Shown piece after piece: positions 25,446-33,778 of a stretch of 63,222 nt of DNA; position 1 is the first letter of the stretch; the number at the start of each line of letters is the position of its first letter. The notes under the pieces are model-generated. The model searched no databases. It was given only the letters and a program-made list of their open reading frames with translations, and had not been told where the DNA came from. A program made the position numbers and the translations under genes. Source of the stretch: an uncultured Lachnospiraceae bacterium (lineage in GTDB: Bacteria > Bacillota > Clostridia > Lachnospirales > Lachnospiraceae). The DNA is taken from assembly GCA_944376125.1 (NCBI GenBank), contig CALWBQ010000012.1:1-63222 (forward strand), written 5' to 3'.

Positions 25446-26558
25446 ATGAGCAGATATCAGCCCCTTGTGATTGGGGATTTGGTAATAGACAGACCTGTTA
25501 TACAGGGTGGAATGGGCGTAGGAATTAGTTTGTCCGGACTGGCAGGAGCGGTAGCGAAGGCCGGGGGCCTTGGGATTATTTCTACCGCCCAGATCGGGTT
25601 TCGGGAACCTGAATTTAAAGAGACGCCGGAACAGGCGAATCTGAAAGCTATCGGCAAAGAACTGAAAAAAGCAAGAGAGATTGCGGGAAAACAGACGTCA
25701 GAGGGAGGCCGCCCTGCAGTGGGATTTAATATCATGGTGGCGACAAAGAACTATGAGCATTATGTCCGTGCAGCCGTGGAGGCTGGGGCTGACATCATTA
25801 TTTCCGGCGCAGGACTACCGATCCAGCTTCCGGACTACGTAAAGGGGAGTGCGACAAAAATCGCGCCGATCGTCTCATCTGCTAAATCGGCTTCTGTCAT
25901 CTGCAGGATGTGGGACAGGAAATATCACTGCGCCCCGGATCTGGTGGTGATTGAGGGCCCCTTGGCGGGAGGTCATCTGGGATTTTCAAGGGATGATCTG
26001 ACCAGCTATGGGGCAGACACCCCTCATGTATCGGAGACATACCAGTTAAGCCGGTACGATGAGGAGATTGGAAAAATCATCTCTGTCGTGCGGGAATATG
26101 AGAAAAAATATCAGAAAAAGATTCCGGTTGTCAGCGCTGGAGGCGTCTTTGACCGGAAGGATATGGAGCACCACATGGGGCTTGGTGTGGACGGCGTGCA
26201 GGTTGGAACTAGATTCGTTACCACAAAAGAGTGCGATGCGCCGGAAAACTACAAACAAGCGTATATCAACGCAGGCCAGGAAGATATTGTGATCGTTAAA
26301 AGCCCGGTGGGAATGCCTGGACGGGCCATTAAAAACTCATTTTTAGAGAGAGTGGCCGTTGAAAAAGAGAAAATTACTCATTGTTTTCAGTGCTTAGAGC
26401 ACTGTGATCCCAAAACGATCCCTTACTGCATCACAAGGGCTCTGATTCGGGCCGCGGAGGGGGATATTGAAAATGCTCTTCTGTTCTGCGGTGCCAACGC
26501 ATACCGGTGCAATAAGATCGAAACGGTAGATGAGATTATGGAAGAGTTTGTCGGCTGA
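25446..26558 (+). CDS. FabK/nitronate monooxygenase-like flavin oxidoreductase
   Basis: A 370-aa TIM-barrel FMN protein, a longer paralogue of the operon's FabK. VIQGGMGVGISLSGLAGAVAKAGGLG at the start, GPLAGGHLGF (catalytic-His position) and SAGGVF/GVDGVQVGTRFV (FMN phosphate) are intact. It begins 3 nt after accDA, so it belongs to the operon. The C-terminus has a cysteine cluster (CFQCLEHCDP... followed by YC) absent from FabK and possibly a metal or Fe-S site. It may be a second enoyl reductase, a nitronate monooxygenase, or a reductase for other lipid intermediates; sequence does not decide. Confidence 0.8.
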   Translation: MSRYQPLVIGDLVIDRPVIQGGMGVGISLSGLAGAVAKAGGLGIISTAQIGFREPEFKETPEQANLKAIGKELKKAREIAGKQTSEGGRPAVGFNIMVATKNYEHYVRAAVEAGADIIISGAGLPIQLPDYVKGSATKIAPIVSSAKSASVICRMWDRKYHCAPDLVVIEGPLAGGHLGFSRDDLTSYGADTPHVSETYQLSRYDEEIGKIISVVREYEKKYQKKIPVVSAGGVFDRKDMEHHMGLGVDGVQVGTRFVTTKECDAPENYKQAYINAGQEDIVIVKSPVGMPGRAIKNSFLERVAVEKEKITHCFQCLEHCDPKTIPYCITRALIRAAEGDIENALLFCGANAYRCNKIETVDEIMEEFVG

Positions 26559-26610
26559 AAGGCTTCAATGGGACAGGATAGATTGATCCTTGTATACAGA
26601 CTATGGAAAA

Positions 26611-26655
26611 GCCAGATGTATCTGAACATTTTTCAGGTATGTCTGGCCTTTTTCT
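26611..26655 (+). terminator. Terminator of the fatty acid synthesis operon
   Basis: A 16-bp stem (26611-26626 with 26632-26647, three G-T pairs) with a 5-nt loop, followed by CTTTTTCTTTC. It separates the fab operon from spmA and rules out a long N-terminal extension of SpmA. Confidence 0.9.
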
Positions 26656-26693
26656 TTCATAAAAATAGAAAAAAAGGAAGGGCAGATCTCAGA

Positions 26694-27305
26694 ATGATGA
26701 ATGGTTTGTGGGCCGGCATGATGCTGGCCGGCATTATCTGGGCAATGTTTCACGGTACTCTGGCGGATGTGACGGATGGGGCGATTCAATCAGCGGGGGA
26801 GGCGGTTTCCCTGTGCATTACTATGCTGGGCGTTATGTCTCTGTGGACAGGAATCCTGGAGATCGGCAGCAGGGCGGGGCTTATCCAGCAGATGTGCCGG
26901 AAAATGAGACCAGTGATGAGGTTTTTGTTTCCCCGCCTTCCGGAAAATCACCCTGCCGCCAATTCTATCGCTGTCAATATGATTGCCAATATGCTGGGAA
27001 TGGGGTGGGCGGCGACCCCTGCCGGCCTTCAGGCCATGAAAGAGCTGGAAGAGCTGGAGAAGACCCGAAGAGAGAATTCTATGAAAAAAGCCGTCCCAAA
27101 AGGAACGGCCAGCAATGAAATGTGCACCTTTTTGATTATCAATATTTCGTCGCTTCAGCTCATACCGGTGACGATGATTGCCTATCGGGCTCAATACGGC
27201 AGCACCGATCCGGCCGGAGTAGTAGGTCCTGCACTGGCAGCTACTATGATCAGCACAGCAGCCGGAGTAATATTCTGCAAAATTATGGACAGAAATACCG
27301 GATGA
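26694..27305 (+). CDS. spmA: Spore maturation protein A
   Basis: A 203-aa membrane protein with a nucleoside-recognition (Gate) domain: about five membrane spans and the NSIAVNMIANMLGMGWAATPAGL signature. SpmA and SpmB are needed for full spore core dehydration in Bacillus. The ATG at 26694 (or the next ATG) follows AGGAAGGG by about 11 nt; upstream in-frame codons run through the fab terminator and are rejected. In most spore formers spmB follows at once; here it lies at 34811, with a 7.5-kb block between. Confidence 0.85.
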   Translation: MMNGLWAGMMLAGIIWAMFHGTLADVTDGAIQSAGEAVSLCITMLGVMSLWTGILEIGSRAGLIQQMCRKMRPVMRFLFPRLPENHPAANSIAVNMIANMLGMGWAATPAGLQAMKELEELEKTRRENSMKKAVPKGTASNEMCTFLIINISSLQLIPVTMIAYRAQYGSTDPAGVVGPALAATMISTAAGVIFCKIMDRNTG

Positions 27306-27313
27306 AACAGGTA

Positions 27314-28015
27314 TTATTGAGGCGGCTGAAAATATTTTTTATATTCATCAGAAAAAAGACAGCCTCCCAGTCTTCGGATTCCGCCATACAGATGGCGCCT
27401 CATCAGCTCCTCTATTCCATCTGTATCTGTACACCTGTCATCAATCAGCTTCATCATCTGCCGGTGATCGCACAGGACGTCCGGCACATTTTTTGCCCCC
27501 ACAATATCCAGACGGATAAATCGGGAATAATCTGCGTGGGGGGAAGTCAGCCTCTCCCATAAGAACATTTTTCCTGTAGAGCGAAACCACACTTCATGCA
27601 TCAGCAGATCTTTGCCAAGAAAATCATTAATATCAAAAGTCTCCAGATCATCAGCCGCTTTCGCTGCTTCTTCCATAACACCCAGGCAATAGCGTACTTT
27701 TTCTATATCAGTAGGGGGACAAATCTGGATAAAATCCCGAAGGACCATGGTTTCTACTGCAACTCTTTCGTAGATAATCTGATTTACGATATCCAGATTA
27801 ATGGCTGTGACGATTGTTCCCTTGTGAGGAATGATATCAACGAAGCGATTTTGCTGGAGACGCTGAAGAACGCTGCGGATGGGTGTTCGGGACACATGGA
27901 AGCGCTGGCAGAGACTGTTCTCGCTTAAAACATCTCCGGGTGCAATGTTTAAAGAAACGATTTCCGACTCTAAAATCTTATAAATATTCTCATTGGTTAT
28001 GGATTGTTGTTCCAT
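27314..28015 (-). CDS. GntR family (FadR/FCD-type) regulator
   Basis: A 233-aa repressor. The N-terminal winged helix (about 10-75; LSENSLCQRFHVSRTPIRSVLQRLQQ) binds DNA, and the C-terminal FCD domain (about 90-225) binds a small carboxylate, with candidate metal ligands in MHEVWFR and CDHRQMM. TAGGAGGG lies 5-6 nt upstream of ATG 28015; an earlier in-frame start at 28084 lacks one. It is divergent from the TRAP/aldolase operon, and three TTGTATACAA-like sites lie between them, so it is their likely regulator. The gene ends 8 bp from the end of spmA. Confidence 0.9.
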   Translation of the reverse strand: MEQQSITNENIYKILESEIVSLNIAPGDVLSENSLCQRFHVSRTPIRSVLQRLQQNRFVDIIPHKGTIVTAINLDIVNQIIYERVAVETMVLRDFIQICPPTDIEKVRYCLGVMEEAAKAADDLETFDINDFLGKDLLMHEVWFRSTGKMFLWERLTSPHADYSRFIRLDIVGAKNVPDVLCDHRQMMKLIDDRCTDTDGIEELMRRHLYGGIRRLGGCLFSDEYKKYFQPPQ

Positions 28016-28043
28016 TAAAACCCTCCTAACCTTACTGAAACAA

Positions 28044-28059
28044 ATCTTGAATACAAGAT
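28044..28059. promoter_or_regulatory. GntR operator candidate near the gntR start
   Basis: ATCTTG-AATA-CAAGAT, an inverted repeat with 6-bp arms, placed 29 nt upstream of the gntR start codon; suited for autoregulation. Confidence 0.55.
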
Positions 28060-28215
28060 GCAAATAGATTCCCCATTTATTCATTATATCTTGTGACCGT
28101 TAAAATATCAATGATAATTTTCGATTTACCAGCAATCATTGTAAAAATCAGATAAACAGAAAGAAAATACAGCGTGGAAATTATAAAAATAGCCTAACAA
28201 TATCGGATATAGTAC

Positions 28216-28247
28216 TTGAAATCACATTAAAAATGTGTTAATATAAT
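28216..28247 (+). promoter_or_regulatory. Promoter of the TRAP transporter operon
   Basis: TTGAAA (28216-28221). Two possible -10 boxes are TAATAT (28239-28244, spacer 17) or TATAAT (28242-28247, spacer 20). The operator starts within 10 nt downstream. Confidence 0.55.
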
Positions 28248-28252
28248 TTCAG

Positions 28253-28268
28253 AACTTGTATACAAGTT
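28253..28268. promoter_or_regulatory. Main GntR operator, AACTTGTATACAAGTT
   Basis: A perfect 16-bp palindrome with TTGTATACAA at its core, overlapping the expected start site of the TRAP operon. The core has the form usual for FadR-subfamily sites. Confidence 0.75.
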
Positions 28269-28380
28269 AAAAAATACACGGCATAATGGCTTGAAAAGAC
28301 CAGATTATATACGGGATTTTTTTGATGTAGTATACAAGAAAAGTTCAGGACAGAGAGCCGATATAAAGGAGGAAAATTTT

Positions 28381-29490
28381 ATGAAAAAGTCAATCGCAAT
28401 GCTGCTGGCAGTGGCAATGACCGTGAGCTTAGCTGGATGCGGAGGCGGCCAGACAGAGACAGCAGGCGGTGCTGCTGAACAGACGGCAGCAGCCGCTGCG
28501 GATGCGGGCGGGACAGAAGCAGCTCAGCCGGCAGAGGGAGAAGATCCGTATGCTGATTTGGGAGATTTTACGATGATTGTAGGACATGCCCAGCCTGAGG
28601 GAAATCCCCGCTACACTTCCATGGAAAAATTTGCTGAAGATGTGGCGGAAAAAACCAATGGGCATGTGACAGTCGAGGTATTTGCCAATGGACAGCTTGG
28701 AACAGAGAAAGAGATGCTGGAGCAGGTGGTGGCCGGAACGGTACAGGGAATGCGAGGCGGCCAGTTTGACTTTAGCCCGAGACTTTTGATGTTTACCCTT
28801 CCTTTCCTGGCACAGACCCGTGAGCAGGTAACAGCTTTGTTAAACAGCGATCTGGCAAAGAAAGTATGTGAAGAGGCGGAAGCTGAGACCGGAACTGTCA
28901 TTATCAACCTGTGTGATGCCGGAGGATGGAGACAGTTCTCCAACAGCAAGCATCCCATTACGAAACCCGAAGATCTGCAGGGATTGAAGATGCGTACCAA
29001 CGGAATGAATACCATCGACAAGACTTTCATCGCATTGGGAGCTACGACAACGACCATCCCCTATTCTGATCTGTATATGGGCTTGAAGACCGGAGTTGCA
29101 GACGGGCAGGAAAATCCGTGGGTCAATGTAGAAGGCATGAAGTTCTATGAAGTGCAGCCATATTTTACAGAAGTAAATTACCAGTTCCACCCGGATCCAT
29201 TTTATGTAAATGCTGCATGGTGGAATTCTCTTCCGGCTGAGTATCAGGATATCATTACGGAATGTGCAACAGATATGGGAACTTACAATGATCAGCTGAT
29301 TGATGAGACCCAGGAAGCTGCAAGACAGGCTATTGTAGATGCTGGATGTGAGATTTACGTTCCTACAGAGGAAGAGCTTCAGGCATTTAAGGATGCGGTT
29401 CAGGTTGTATATGACCAGTGTATCGAGGAAGGAATCTTAACGGCTGAAGAGCTTCAGGAACTTCAGGATATCGTTGCAAACGCATCATAA
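28381..29490 (+). CDS. dctP: TRAP transporter solute-binding lipoprotein
   Basis: A 369-aa extracytoplasmic binding protein. A lipoprotein signal (MKKSIAMLLAVAMTVSLAGC, lipidated at the cysteine) and an Ala/Gly/Glu linker precede the DctP domain. The conserved arginine stretch (GLKMRTNGM) that clamps the carboxylate of the ligand, and the ENPWVN segment, are present. The ATG at 28381 has a strong AAAGGAGG. It starts a four-gene operon (dctP-dctQ-dctM-aldolase) divergent from a GntR repressor. The ligand is likely an organic acid, perhaps a sugar acid given the aldolase. Confidence 0.93.
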   Translation: MKKSIAMLLAVAMTVSLAGCGGGQTETAGGAAEQTAAAAADAGGTEAAQPAEGEDPYADLGDFTMIVGHAQPEGNPRYTSMEKFAEDVAEKTNGHVTVEVFANGQLGTEKEMLEQVVAGTVQGMRGGQFDFSPRLLMFTLPFLAQTREQVTALLNSDLAKKVCEEAEAETGTVIINLCDAGGWRQFSNSKHPITKPEDLQGLKMRTNGMNTIDKTFIALGATTTTIPYSDLYMGLKTGVADGQENPWVNVEGMKFYEVQPYFTEVNYQFHPDPFYVNAAWWNSLPAEYQDIITECATDMGTYNDQLIDETQEAARQAIVDAGCEIYVPTEEELQAFKDAVQVVYDQCIEEGILTAEELQELQDIVANAS

Positions 29491-29523
29491 GCTCGGAACA
29501 GAGCTCTGAAATCCAGAAAGGGG

Positions 29524-30060
29524 ATGAGTACCATCGAAAAGCTGAAAAAAATTGGACAAAAACTGTTTGCCGTCTACTTTGGGATAGGGGTAGTGGCCAT
29601 GGGTCTCCTGGCGGTGCTGGTTATATTTTCTGTTATTGCCCGCTATTTCTTCTCACTGAGCTGGAAACAATTGTCAGAATTTAATGTCACCCTGTTTGCC
29701 TTTACCACCTTCTGGGGAATGGGGATCAATATCCTGAAGGATGAACATGTTATTATTGATATTTTTTATGACAGAGTAAAACCTTCTTTAAAAAGGTGGC
29801 TGGCAGTGGTCAACTATGTGATTGTATTGATCGTTGATCTGGTCTTTACCTACCAGGGAATCCTGTATGTCGGGGTTGCGGGAAAGCAGATCAGCCAGGG
29901 AATGGAAATCCCTATGAAATATATGTATGGGATTATGCCGGTGTGCGGGGCTATCTGTGCCGTATGCATTCTTATTAAGATCGCAATACTGATAACAGAA
30001 GATGTCTCTTATTTCGAATCGAAAAATAAAGAGATGTATAAAAACAAACAAACGGCATAG
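29524..30060 (+). CDS. dctQ: TRAP transporter small membrane subunit
   Basis: A 178-aa protein with four predicted membrane spans. The ARYFF...W segment followed by E in LSWKQLSEF and the WGMGINILKDEHVIIDIFYDR region are typical of DctQ. It couples the binding protein to DctM. It lies 33 nt after dctP; the purine block AAAGGGG directly abuts the ATG, an unusually short spacing. Confidence 0.9.
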   Translation: MSTIEKLKKIGQKLFAVYFGIGVVAMGLLAVLVIFSVIARYFFSLSWKQLSEFNVTLFAFTTFWGMGINILKDEHVIIDIFYDRVKPSLKRWLAVVNYVIVLIVDLVFTYQGILYVGVAGKQISQGMEIPMKYMYGIMPVCGAICAVCILIKIAILITEDVSYFESKNKEMYKNKQTA

Positions 30061-30077
30061 AAGGGAGAAAATGAGAT

Positions 30078-31367
30078 ATGGCAATGTTAATTCTTTTGGT
30101 GCTGCTGATTTTCTTTGCAGTTTTGGGCGTGCCGCTTGCGTTTGCCATCGGTGCATCCTGCGTTACATACATCAGCACAAACGCACCTACTTTTATGTCC
30201 ATGGTTCCTCAGCGTATCTGGAACGGTGTATTCAGCGAACTGATGATAGCGATGCCGCTGTTTATGCTGGCCGGAGAATTAATGAATACCGGAGGAATCA
30301 CAAAGAGGATCATCAATTTCTGTCTTCAGATTTTAAAACCATTTCACGGGGGCCTGGGTGAGGTTAATATCGTAGCCTCTATGATATTCGGAGGAATTTC
30401 CGGTTCTTCTGTGGCAGATACATCGGCTCTGGGGAGCATCTTAATTCCGGCCATGGAAGACCTGGGTTACCCGAAGGATGCTTCTGCAGGGATTACAGTA
30501 GCTTCCTCCACCATGGGGATGATCATTCCGCCGTCCACGCCGATGATTGTTTATTCCATGATTTCCGGAGCTTCTGTGGGCGCGCTGTTTATGGCAGGCG
30601 CCGTTCCGGGGATCCTGATCGGCCTGACCCAGCTGGTCCTGGTATTCTGGATCAGCCATAAGAAACACTGGCATCCGGCCAGAACACCGTTTGTAGCGAA
30701 GGAATTTTTCAGCGCAGTTTTGTCCGGGATTCCGGCTCTGCTGATGCCGGTTTTCATCATCGTGTGCGTGTCCTTCGGGATCTGCACTGCTTCTGAGAGC
30801 GCCGGCGTTGCCGTACTGTATTCGATCCTGGTTGGATTTTTTATCTACCGGGAGCTTACCTGGAAGGATGTGTGGAACGCCCTGAAAAAGACTCTGATTT
30901 CCTCCTCCTCCATTATGATCATTATCGGGTTTACAACTATCTTCACATGGGTATTGACCATGCAGAGAGTCCCGGACACGGTAGCTGCTTTCTTCATGGG
31001 ACTGAATATGCCTTCCTGGGGAATTGCGTTGATGTTCGATGTGATGATCCTGCTGATCGGCACCTTCATCGATGTGAGCCCGGCTATCCTTCTGCTGACG
31101 CCCATTATGCTTCCTGTTATGGAAAGCTATGGATTCTCAGCACTCCAGTTCGGAGCTATGATGATCACAGGGTTGGCCATCGGCCTGGTTACACCTCCTG
31201 TTGGCATGTGCCTGAATGCATGCAATAAGATCAATAAAATGCCGATTGTTGATATTTTTAAAGGGGCGCTGCCCTATATTACATGTAATGTGATCGTTCT
31301 GGTAGCGATCAGTCTGTGGGGACCTCTGACCACCTGGCTGCCTCAGATGCTGGGATACAGCCTGTAG
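30078..31367 (+). CDS. dctM: TRAP transporter large permease subunit
   Basis: A 429-aa permease with about 12 spans. GVPLAFAIGAS, FMLAGELMNTGGI, GGISGSSVADTSALG and SSTMGMIIPPSTPMIVYS are the DctM motifs that form the sodium and substrate sites. It is the translocating subunit that works with DctP and DctQ; transport is sodium-driven in known systems. Confidence 0.95.
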   Translation: MAMLILLVLLIFFAVLGVPLAFAIGASCVTYISTNAPTFMSMVPQRIWNGVFSELMIAMPLFMLAGELMNTGGITKRIINFCLQILKPFHGGLGEVNIVASMIFGGISGSSVADTSALGSILIPAMEDLGYPKDASAGITVASSTMGMIIPPSTPMIVYSMISGASVGALFMAGAVPGILIGLTQLVLVFWISHKKHWHPARTPFVAKEFFSAVLSGIPALLMPVFIIVCVSFGICTASESAGVAVLYSILVGFFIYRELTWKDVWNALKKTLISSSSIMIIIGFTTIFTWVLTMQRVPDTVAAFFMGLNMPSWGIALMFDVMILLIGTFIDVSPAILLLTPIMLPVMESYGFSALQFGAMMITGLAIGLVTPPVGMCLNACNKINKMPIVDIFKGALPYITCNVIVLVAISLWGPLTTWLPQMLGYSL

Positions 31368-31395
31368 TTAGATGGTTTAAAAAAGGAGAATGGGT

Positions 31396-32181
31396 ATGAC
31401 TTTAAAAGAAAAAATGAAAAAGGGGCCAGTGTTCGGTATGGCGTGCTTTACCGGGGCGACCTGCGTGATTGAAAATATTGCAATGTCTGGGTTGGATTTC
31501 ATCTATCTGGATCTGGAGCATACGGACTGGATGCTGGGAGGGGATTTTGAGAAACAGATCATGGCGGCAAAACTCCATGACATAGCAGTCCTGGTGCGCA
31601 TGGCCGATGATGATGAGGTGGCGATCCGGAAGGTTCTGGAATGGGGAGCTGACGGCGTTGTAATTCCCCACTGCAAGACCCGTGAGATGACCGAGAGATG
31701 TGTGGAAGCTGCAAAATTCTCGCCCATGGGGCGCAGAGGCGGAGAGAGCAATGTCCGGGCAGCCGGCTTTGGATACCATAATTTTGACTGGAATTCCTAT
31801 ATGGAACAGCAGAATCGGGATACTCTGGTCATCCCTATGGACGAAGACTATGAATTTACCGACAACATCGATGAGATCCTGTCAGTGGAGGGCGTAGATG
31901 CCGTGAACTTCGGGCCTATTGACTATGCTGTTTCCAAAGGGCTAAAAGTAGGATATTCCATGGGAGAAGAGGTAAAAGAGGCTTTTCGGACTCTGGTGGA
32001 AAAGGCAAAAGAAAAAGGAATTGGCGTGCTGGGCCCAGTCATCCCGCCTACAAAGGACAACCTGGAACATGCCATTGCAGAGGGATACAATATGATTATT
32101 GTAGGAAATGATATGTGGCACTTCCAGAAAGCATTAAAAGAGCTGGTAGCTGAAAGCATAGAACCGGTTCGGGGAAATTGA
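31396..32181 (+). CDS. HpcH/HpaI family aldolase
   Basis: A 261-aa class II (metal-dependent) TIM-barrel aldolase. FIYLDLEHTDW carries the catalytic His-type motif, VLVRM the substrate-binding Arg, GADGVVIPHC a phosphate/substrate loop, and the metal ligands are the Glu in MDEDYEF and the Asp in GPIDYA. Compared with GarL/HpaI the segment around the glutamate is altered (the usual IETREG is replaced), suggesting a different substrate. ATG 31396 fits the AAGGAG site 7 nt upstream better than ATG 31390. As last gene of the TRAP operon it probably splits the imported 2-keto acid or its product into pyruvate and an aldehyde. Confidence 0.85.
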   Translation: MTLKEKMKKGPVFGMACFTGATCVIENIAMSGLDFIYLDLEHTDWMLGGDFEKQIMAAKLHDIAVLVRMADDDEVAIRKVLEWGADGVVIPHCKTREMTERCVEAAKFSPMGRRGGESNVRAAGFGYHNFDWNSYMEQQNRDTLVIPMDEDYEFTDNIDEILSVEGVDAVNFGPIDYAVSKGLKVGYSMGEEVKEAFRTLVEKAKEKGIGVLGPVIPPTKDNLEHAIAEGYNMIIVGNDMWHFQKALKELVAESIEPVRGN

Positions 32182-32196
32182 GTATTAAAGATAAGG

Positions 32197-32241
32197 GGCG
32201 GAGCCCTGCAGGTATAGTTGCCTGCGGGACTCCGCCTTTTT
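32197..32241 (+). terminator. Terminator of the TRAP/aldolase operon
   Basis: A long stem GGCGGAG...CTCCGCC with inner CCCTGCAGG/CCTGCGGG pairing, followed by TTTTT. The MATE gene converges on it. Confidence 0.92.
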
Positions 32242-32252
32242 ATATGAGAATA

Positions 32253-33587
32253 TTACATTTTATTAATTACAGTTCTTTTATAAACATAGAATGCAATGAC
32301 GGCAGTAATGGTTTCCGTGATCCAGAATGCATTCCAAACCCCTGAGGGCCCCCAGATGCGGCTCAGTAAAAATGCGACGGGGATAATGATAACGGTATAC
32401 CGGAAAAGGGAGATGATGAAGGAAGGAGCTCCCTTTCCCAATCCCTCCAGAGCTCCGGAGGAGGTGACGGAGACAGAGGAGATAATAAAACCGCCGCTGA
32501 TGATCCTGAGAGCGGCTGCCCCAGCAGATATAGTCTCCTGGTTGGAGGTGAAAAGGCTGATGAGCTGGCCGGGGAGAACCAGGCAGATGACTGTTCCCAA
32601 AATCATAATCACAGCGCACATACAGAGGGTAACATAGTAGATCTTTTTCACTCTCTTCTCCTCGCCGGCTCCGTAATTGTAGCCGATGATGGGCCTCATT
32701 CCCTGGATAATTCCATTGGCAGGGAGGTAGAGGAATGTCTGGAGCTTGTAATAGATTCCCAGGATCACGACATAGATCTGAGAGTACCCGGACAAAATCG
32801 CATTCAGGGTGGAGATCAGCAGGGAAGGAAGCGCCAGATTTAAAGTCGCCGGGATCCCGATGGAATACAATTTGAAATCCAGGGTTTTGTTTGCTTTCAG
32901 GTATTTCCGTCCAAGGCGTACGCGGATGGGAAACGCAATATAGACAACAAGGTAGATGGCTAGAGTCAGAACCTGGCCGATCCCGGTGGCCAAGGCGGCG
33001 CCCTCGATCCCCATCTCTGGGAAGGGGCCGATGCCGAAAATCAGAACCGGATCCAGGATAATATTGGCAATACATCCGCTCATCAGGGCTGTCATAGTAA
33101 TTTTCATACTCCCCACTGCCTGGAATATTTTCTCAAAAGCAAGGCCCAGGGATATGATGACAGAAAAGGAAAAAGCGATGACAGAATAGCGGATGCCCAA
33201 ATCGATTACCTGCTGATCTGAGGTAAACATTCTGAGAAAGTGCGGCATAATTGCAATACAGATGACAGTCATCAGAATACCGTGGACCAGAGAGAAAAAC
33301 ATCCCTCTGGTGGCGGCTGTATTTGCCTTGTCAAAGTCATTGGCTCCCAGATAGAAGGCGATGACAGCACTGATTCCAATGCCGAAGCCGATAGCGATAG
33401 CATTGATGAAATTCTGGACAGGATAAACCAGGGACAGAGCGGTCATGGCATTCTCGCTGATCTTTGCTACGAAAAAACTGTCTACAATATTATACAAAGA
33501 ATTTACCAGCATAGAGATAACCATGGGGAGAGCCATGGATGTAATCAAAGGCAGGATTGGCTTTTCTCTCATAAATGTTTCATTCAT
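32253..33587 (-). CDS. MATE family efflux transporter
   Basis: A 444-aa membrane protein with twelve predicted spans in two halves. The N-terminal PILPLITSMALPMVISMLVNSLYNIVDSFFV and the internal repeat of the second half are typical of MATE (NorM/DinF-like) pumps, which export cationic drugs or metabolites with sodium or protons. TTGGAGGA lies about 7 nt upstream of the ATG. Its mRNA leader (33588 to about 33745) contains an intrinsic terminator-like hairpin and longer-range pairing, so transcription may be attenuated. Confidence 0.92.
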   Translation of the reverse strand: MNETFMREKPILPLITSMALPMVISMLVNSLYNIVDSFFVAKISENAMTALSLVYPVQNFINAIAIGFGIGISAVIAFYLGANDFDKANTAATRGMFFSLVHGILMTVICIAIMPHFLRMFTSDQQVIDLGIRYSVIAFSFSVIISLGLAFEKIFQAVGSMKITMTALMSGCIANIILDPVLIFGIGPFPEMGIEGAALATGIGQVLTLAIYLVVYIAFPIRVRLGRKYLKANKTLDFKLYSIGIPATLNLALPSLLISTLNAILSGYSQIYVVILGIYYKLQTFLYLPANGIIQGMRPIIGYNYGAGEEKRVKKIYYVTLCMCAVIMILGTVICLVLPGQLISLFTSNQETISAGAAALRIISGGFIISSVSVTSSGALEGLGKGAPSFIISLFRYTVIIIPVAFLLSRIWGPSGVWNAFWITETITAVIAFYVYKRTVINKM

Positions 33588-33661
33588 GTATATTCCTCCA
33601 AATTTTATAAATATTGGCGGTGGATCCTGGCGCTGGGTCTGTCTTCAGCAGGGCTATTCAT

Positions 33662-33701
33662 AAAAAAAGCCACACAATTGCCAAATGGCAATTGTGTGGC
33701 T
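33662..33701 (-). terminator. Terminator hairpin in the leader of the MATE gene
   Basis: A perfect 15-bp stem with a 4-nt loop (33668-33682 with 33687-33701), followed on the minus strand by seven Ts. It either ends the upstream OGG transcript or acts as an attenuator for the MATE gene, because a promoter lies upstream of it. Confidence 0.85.
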
Positions 33702-33745
33702 AAAAACGGCTAACCCAGAAAAATCCACATCACATTTTACATATT

Positions 33746-33778
33746 TATTCTATAACATTGAACACGGAATTGTCAAGG
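33746..33778 (-). promoter_or_regulatory. Promoter upstream of the MATE leader
   Basis: On the minus strand: TTGACA, an 18-nt spacer and TAGAAT (or TATAGA with a 16-nt spacer). It overlaps the 3' end of the OGG gene and precedes the terminator hairpin by about 50 nt. Confidence 0.6.

Larger units (their letters stand above)
28085..28380. other. Intergenic region between gntR and the TRAP operon
   Basis: About 300 bases, A/T-rich. It holds the promoter 28216-28247, the main operator 28253-28268 and a partial third site (GTATACAAG, 28330-28338). An in-frame extension of dctP through this region from 28291 is not supported, because the strong AAAGGAGG sits just before ATG 28381. Confidence 0.6.

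Noticed and set aside
26568..26693. A longer N-terminus for SpmA starting at 26568
   Set aside because: These codons run through the strong terminator hairpin at 26611-26655; the SpmA domain starts at 26694.
27122..27562. A plus-strand frame across the spmA end and gntR
   Set aside because: Shadow of two real genes in other frames; no ribosome binding site.
32278..33075. A 265-aa alternative frame inside the MATE gene
   Set aside because: Proline/arginine-rich frame-shifted product of the real gene with no family motif.
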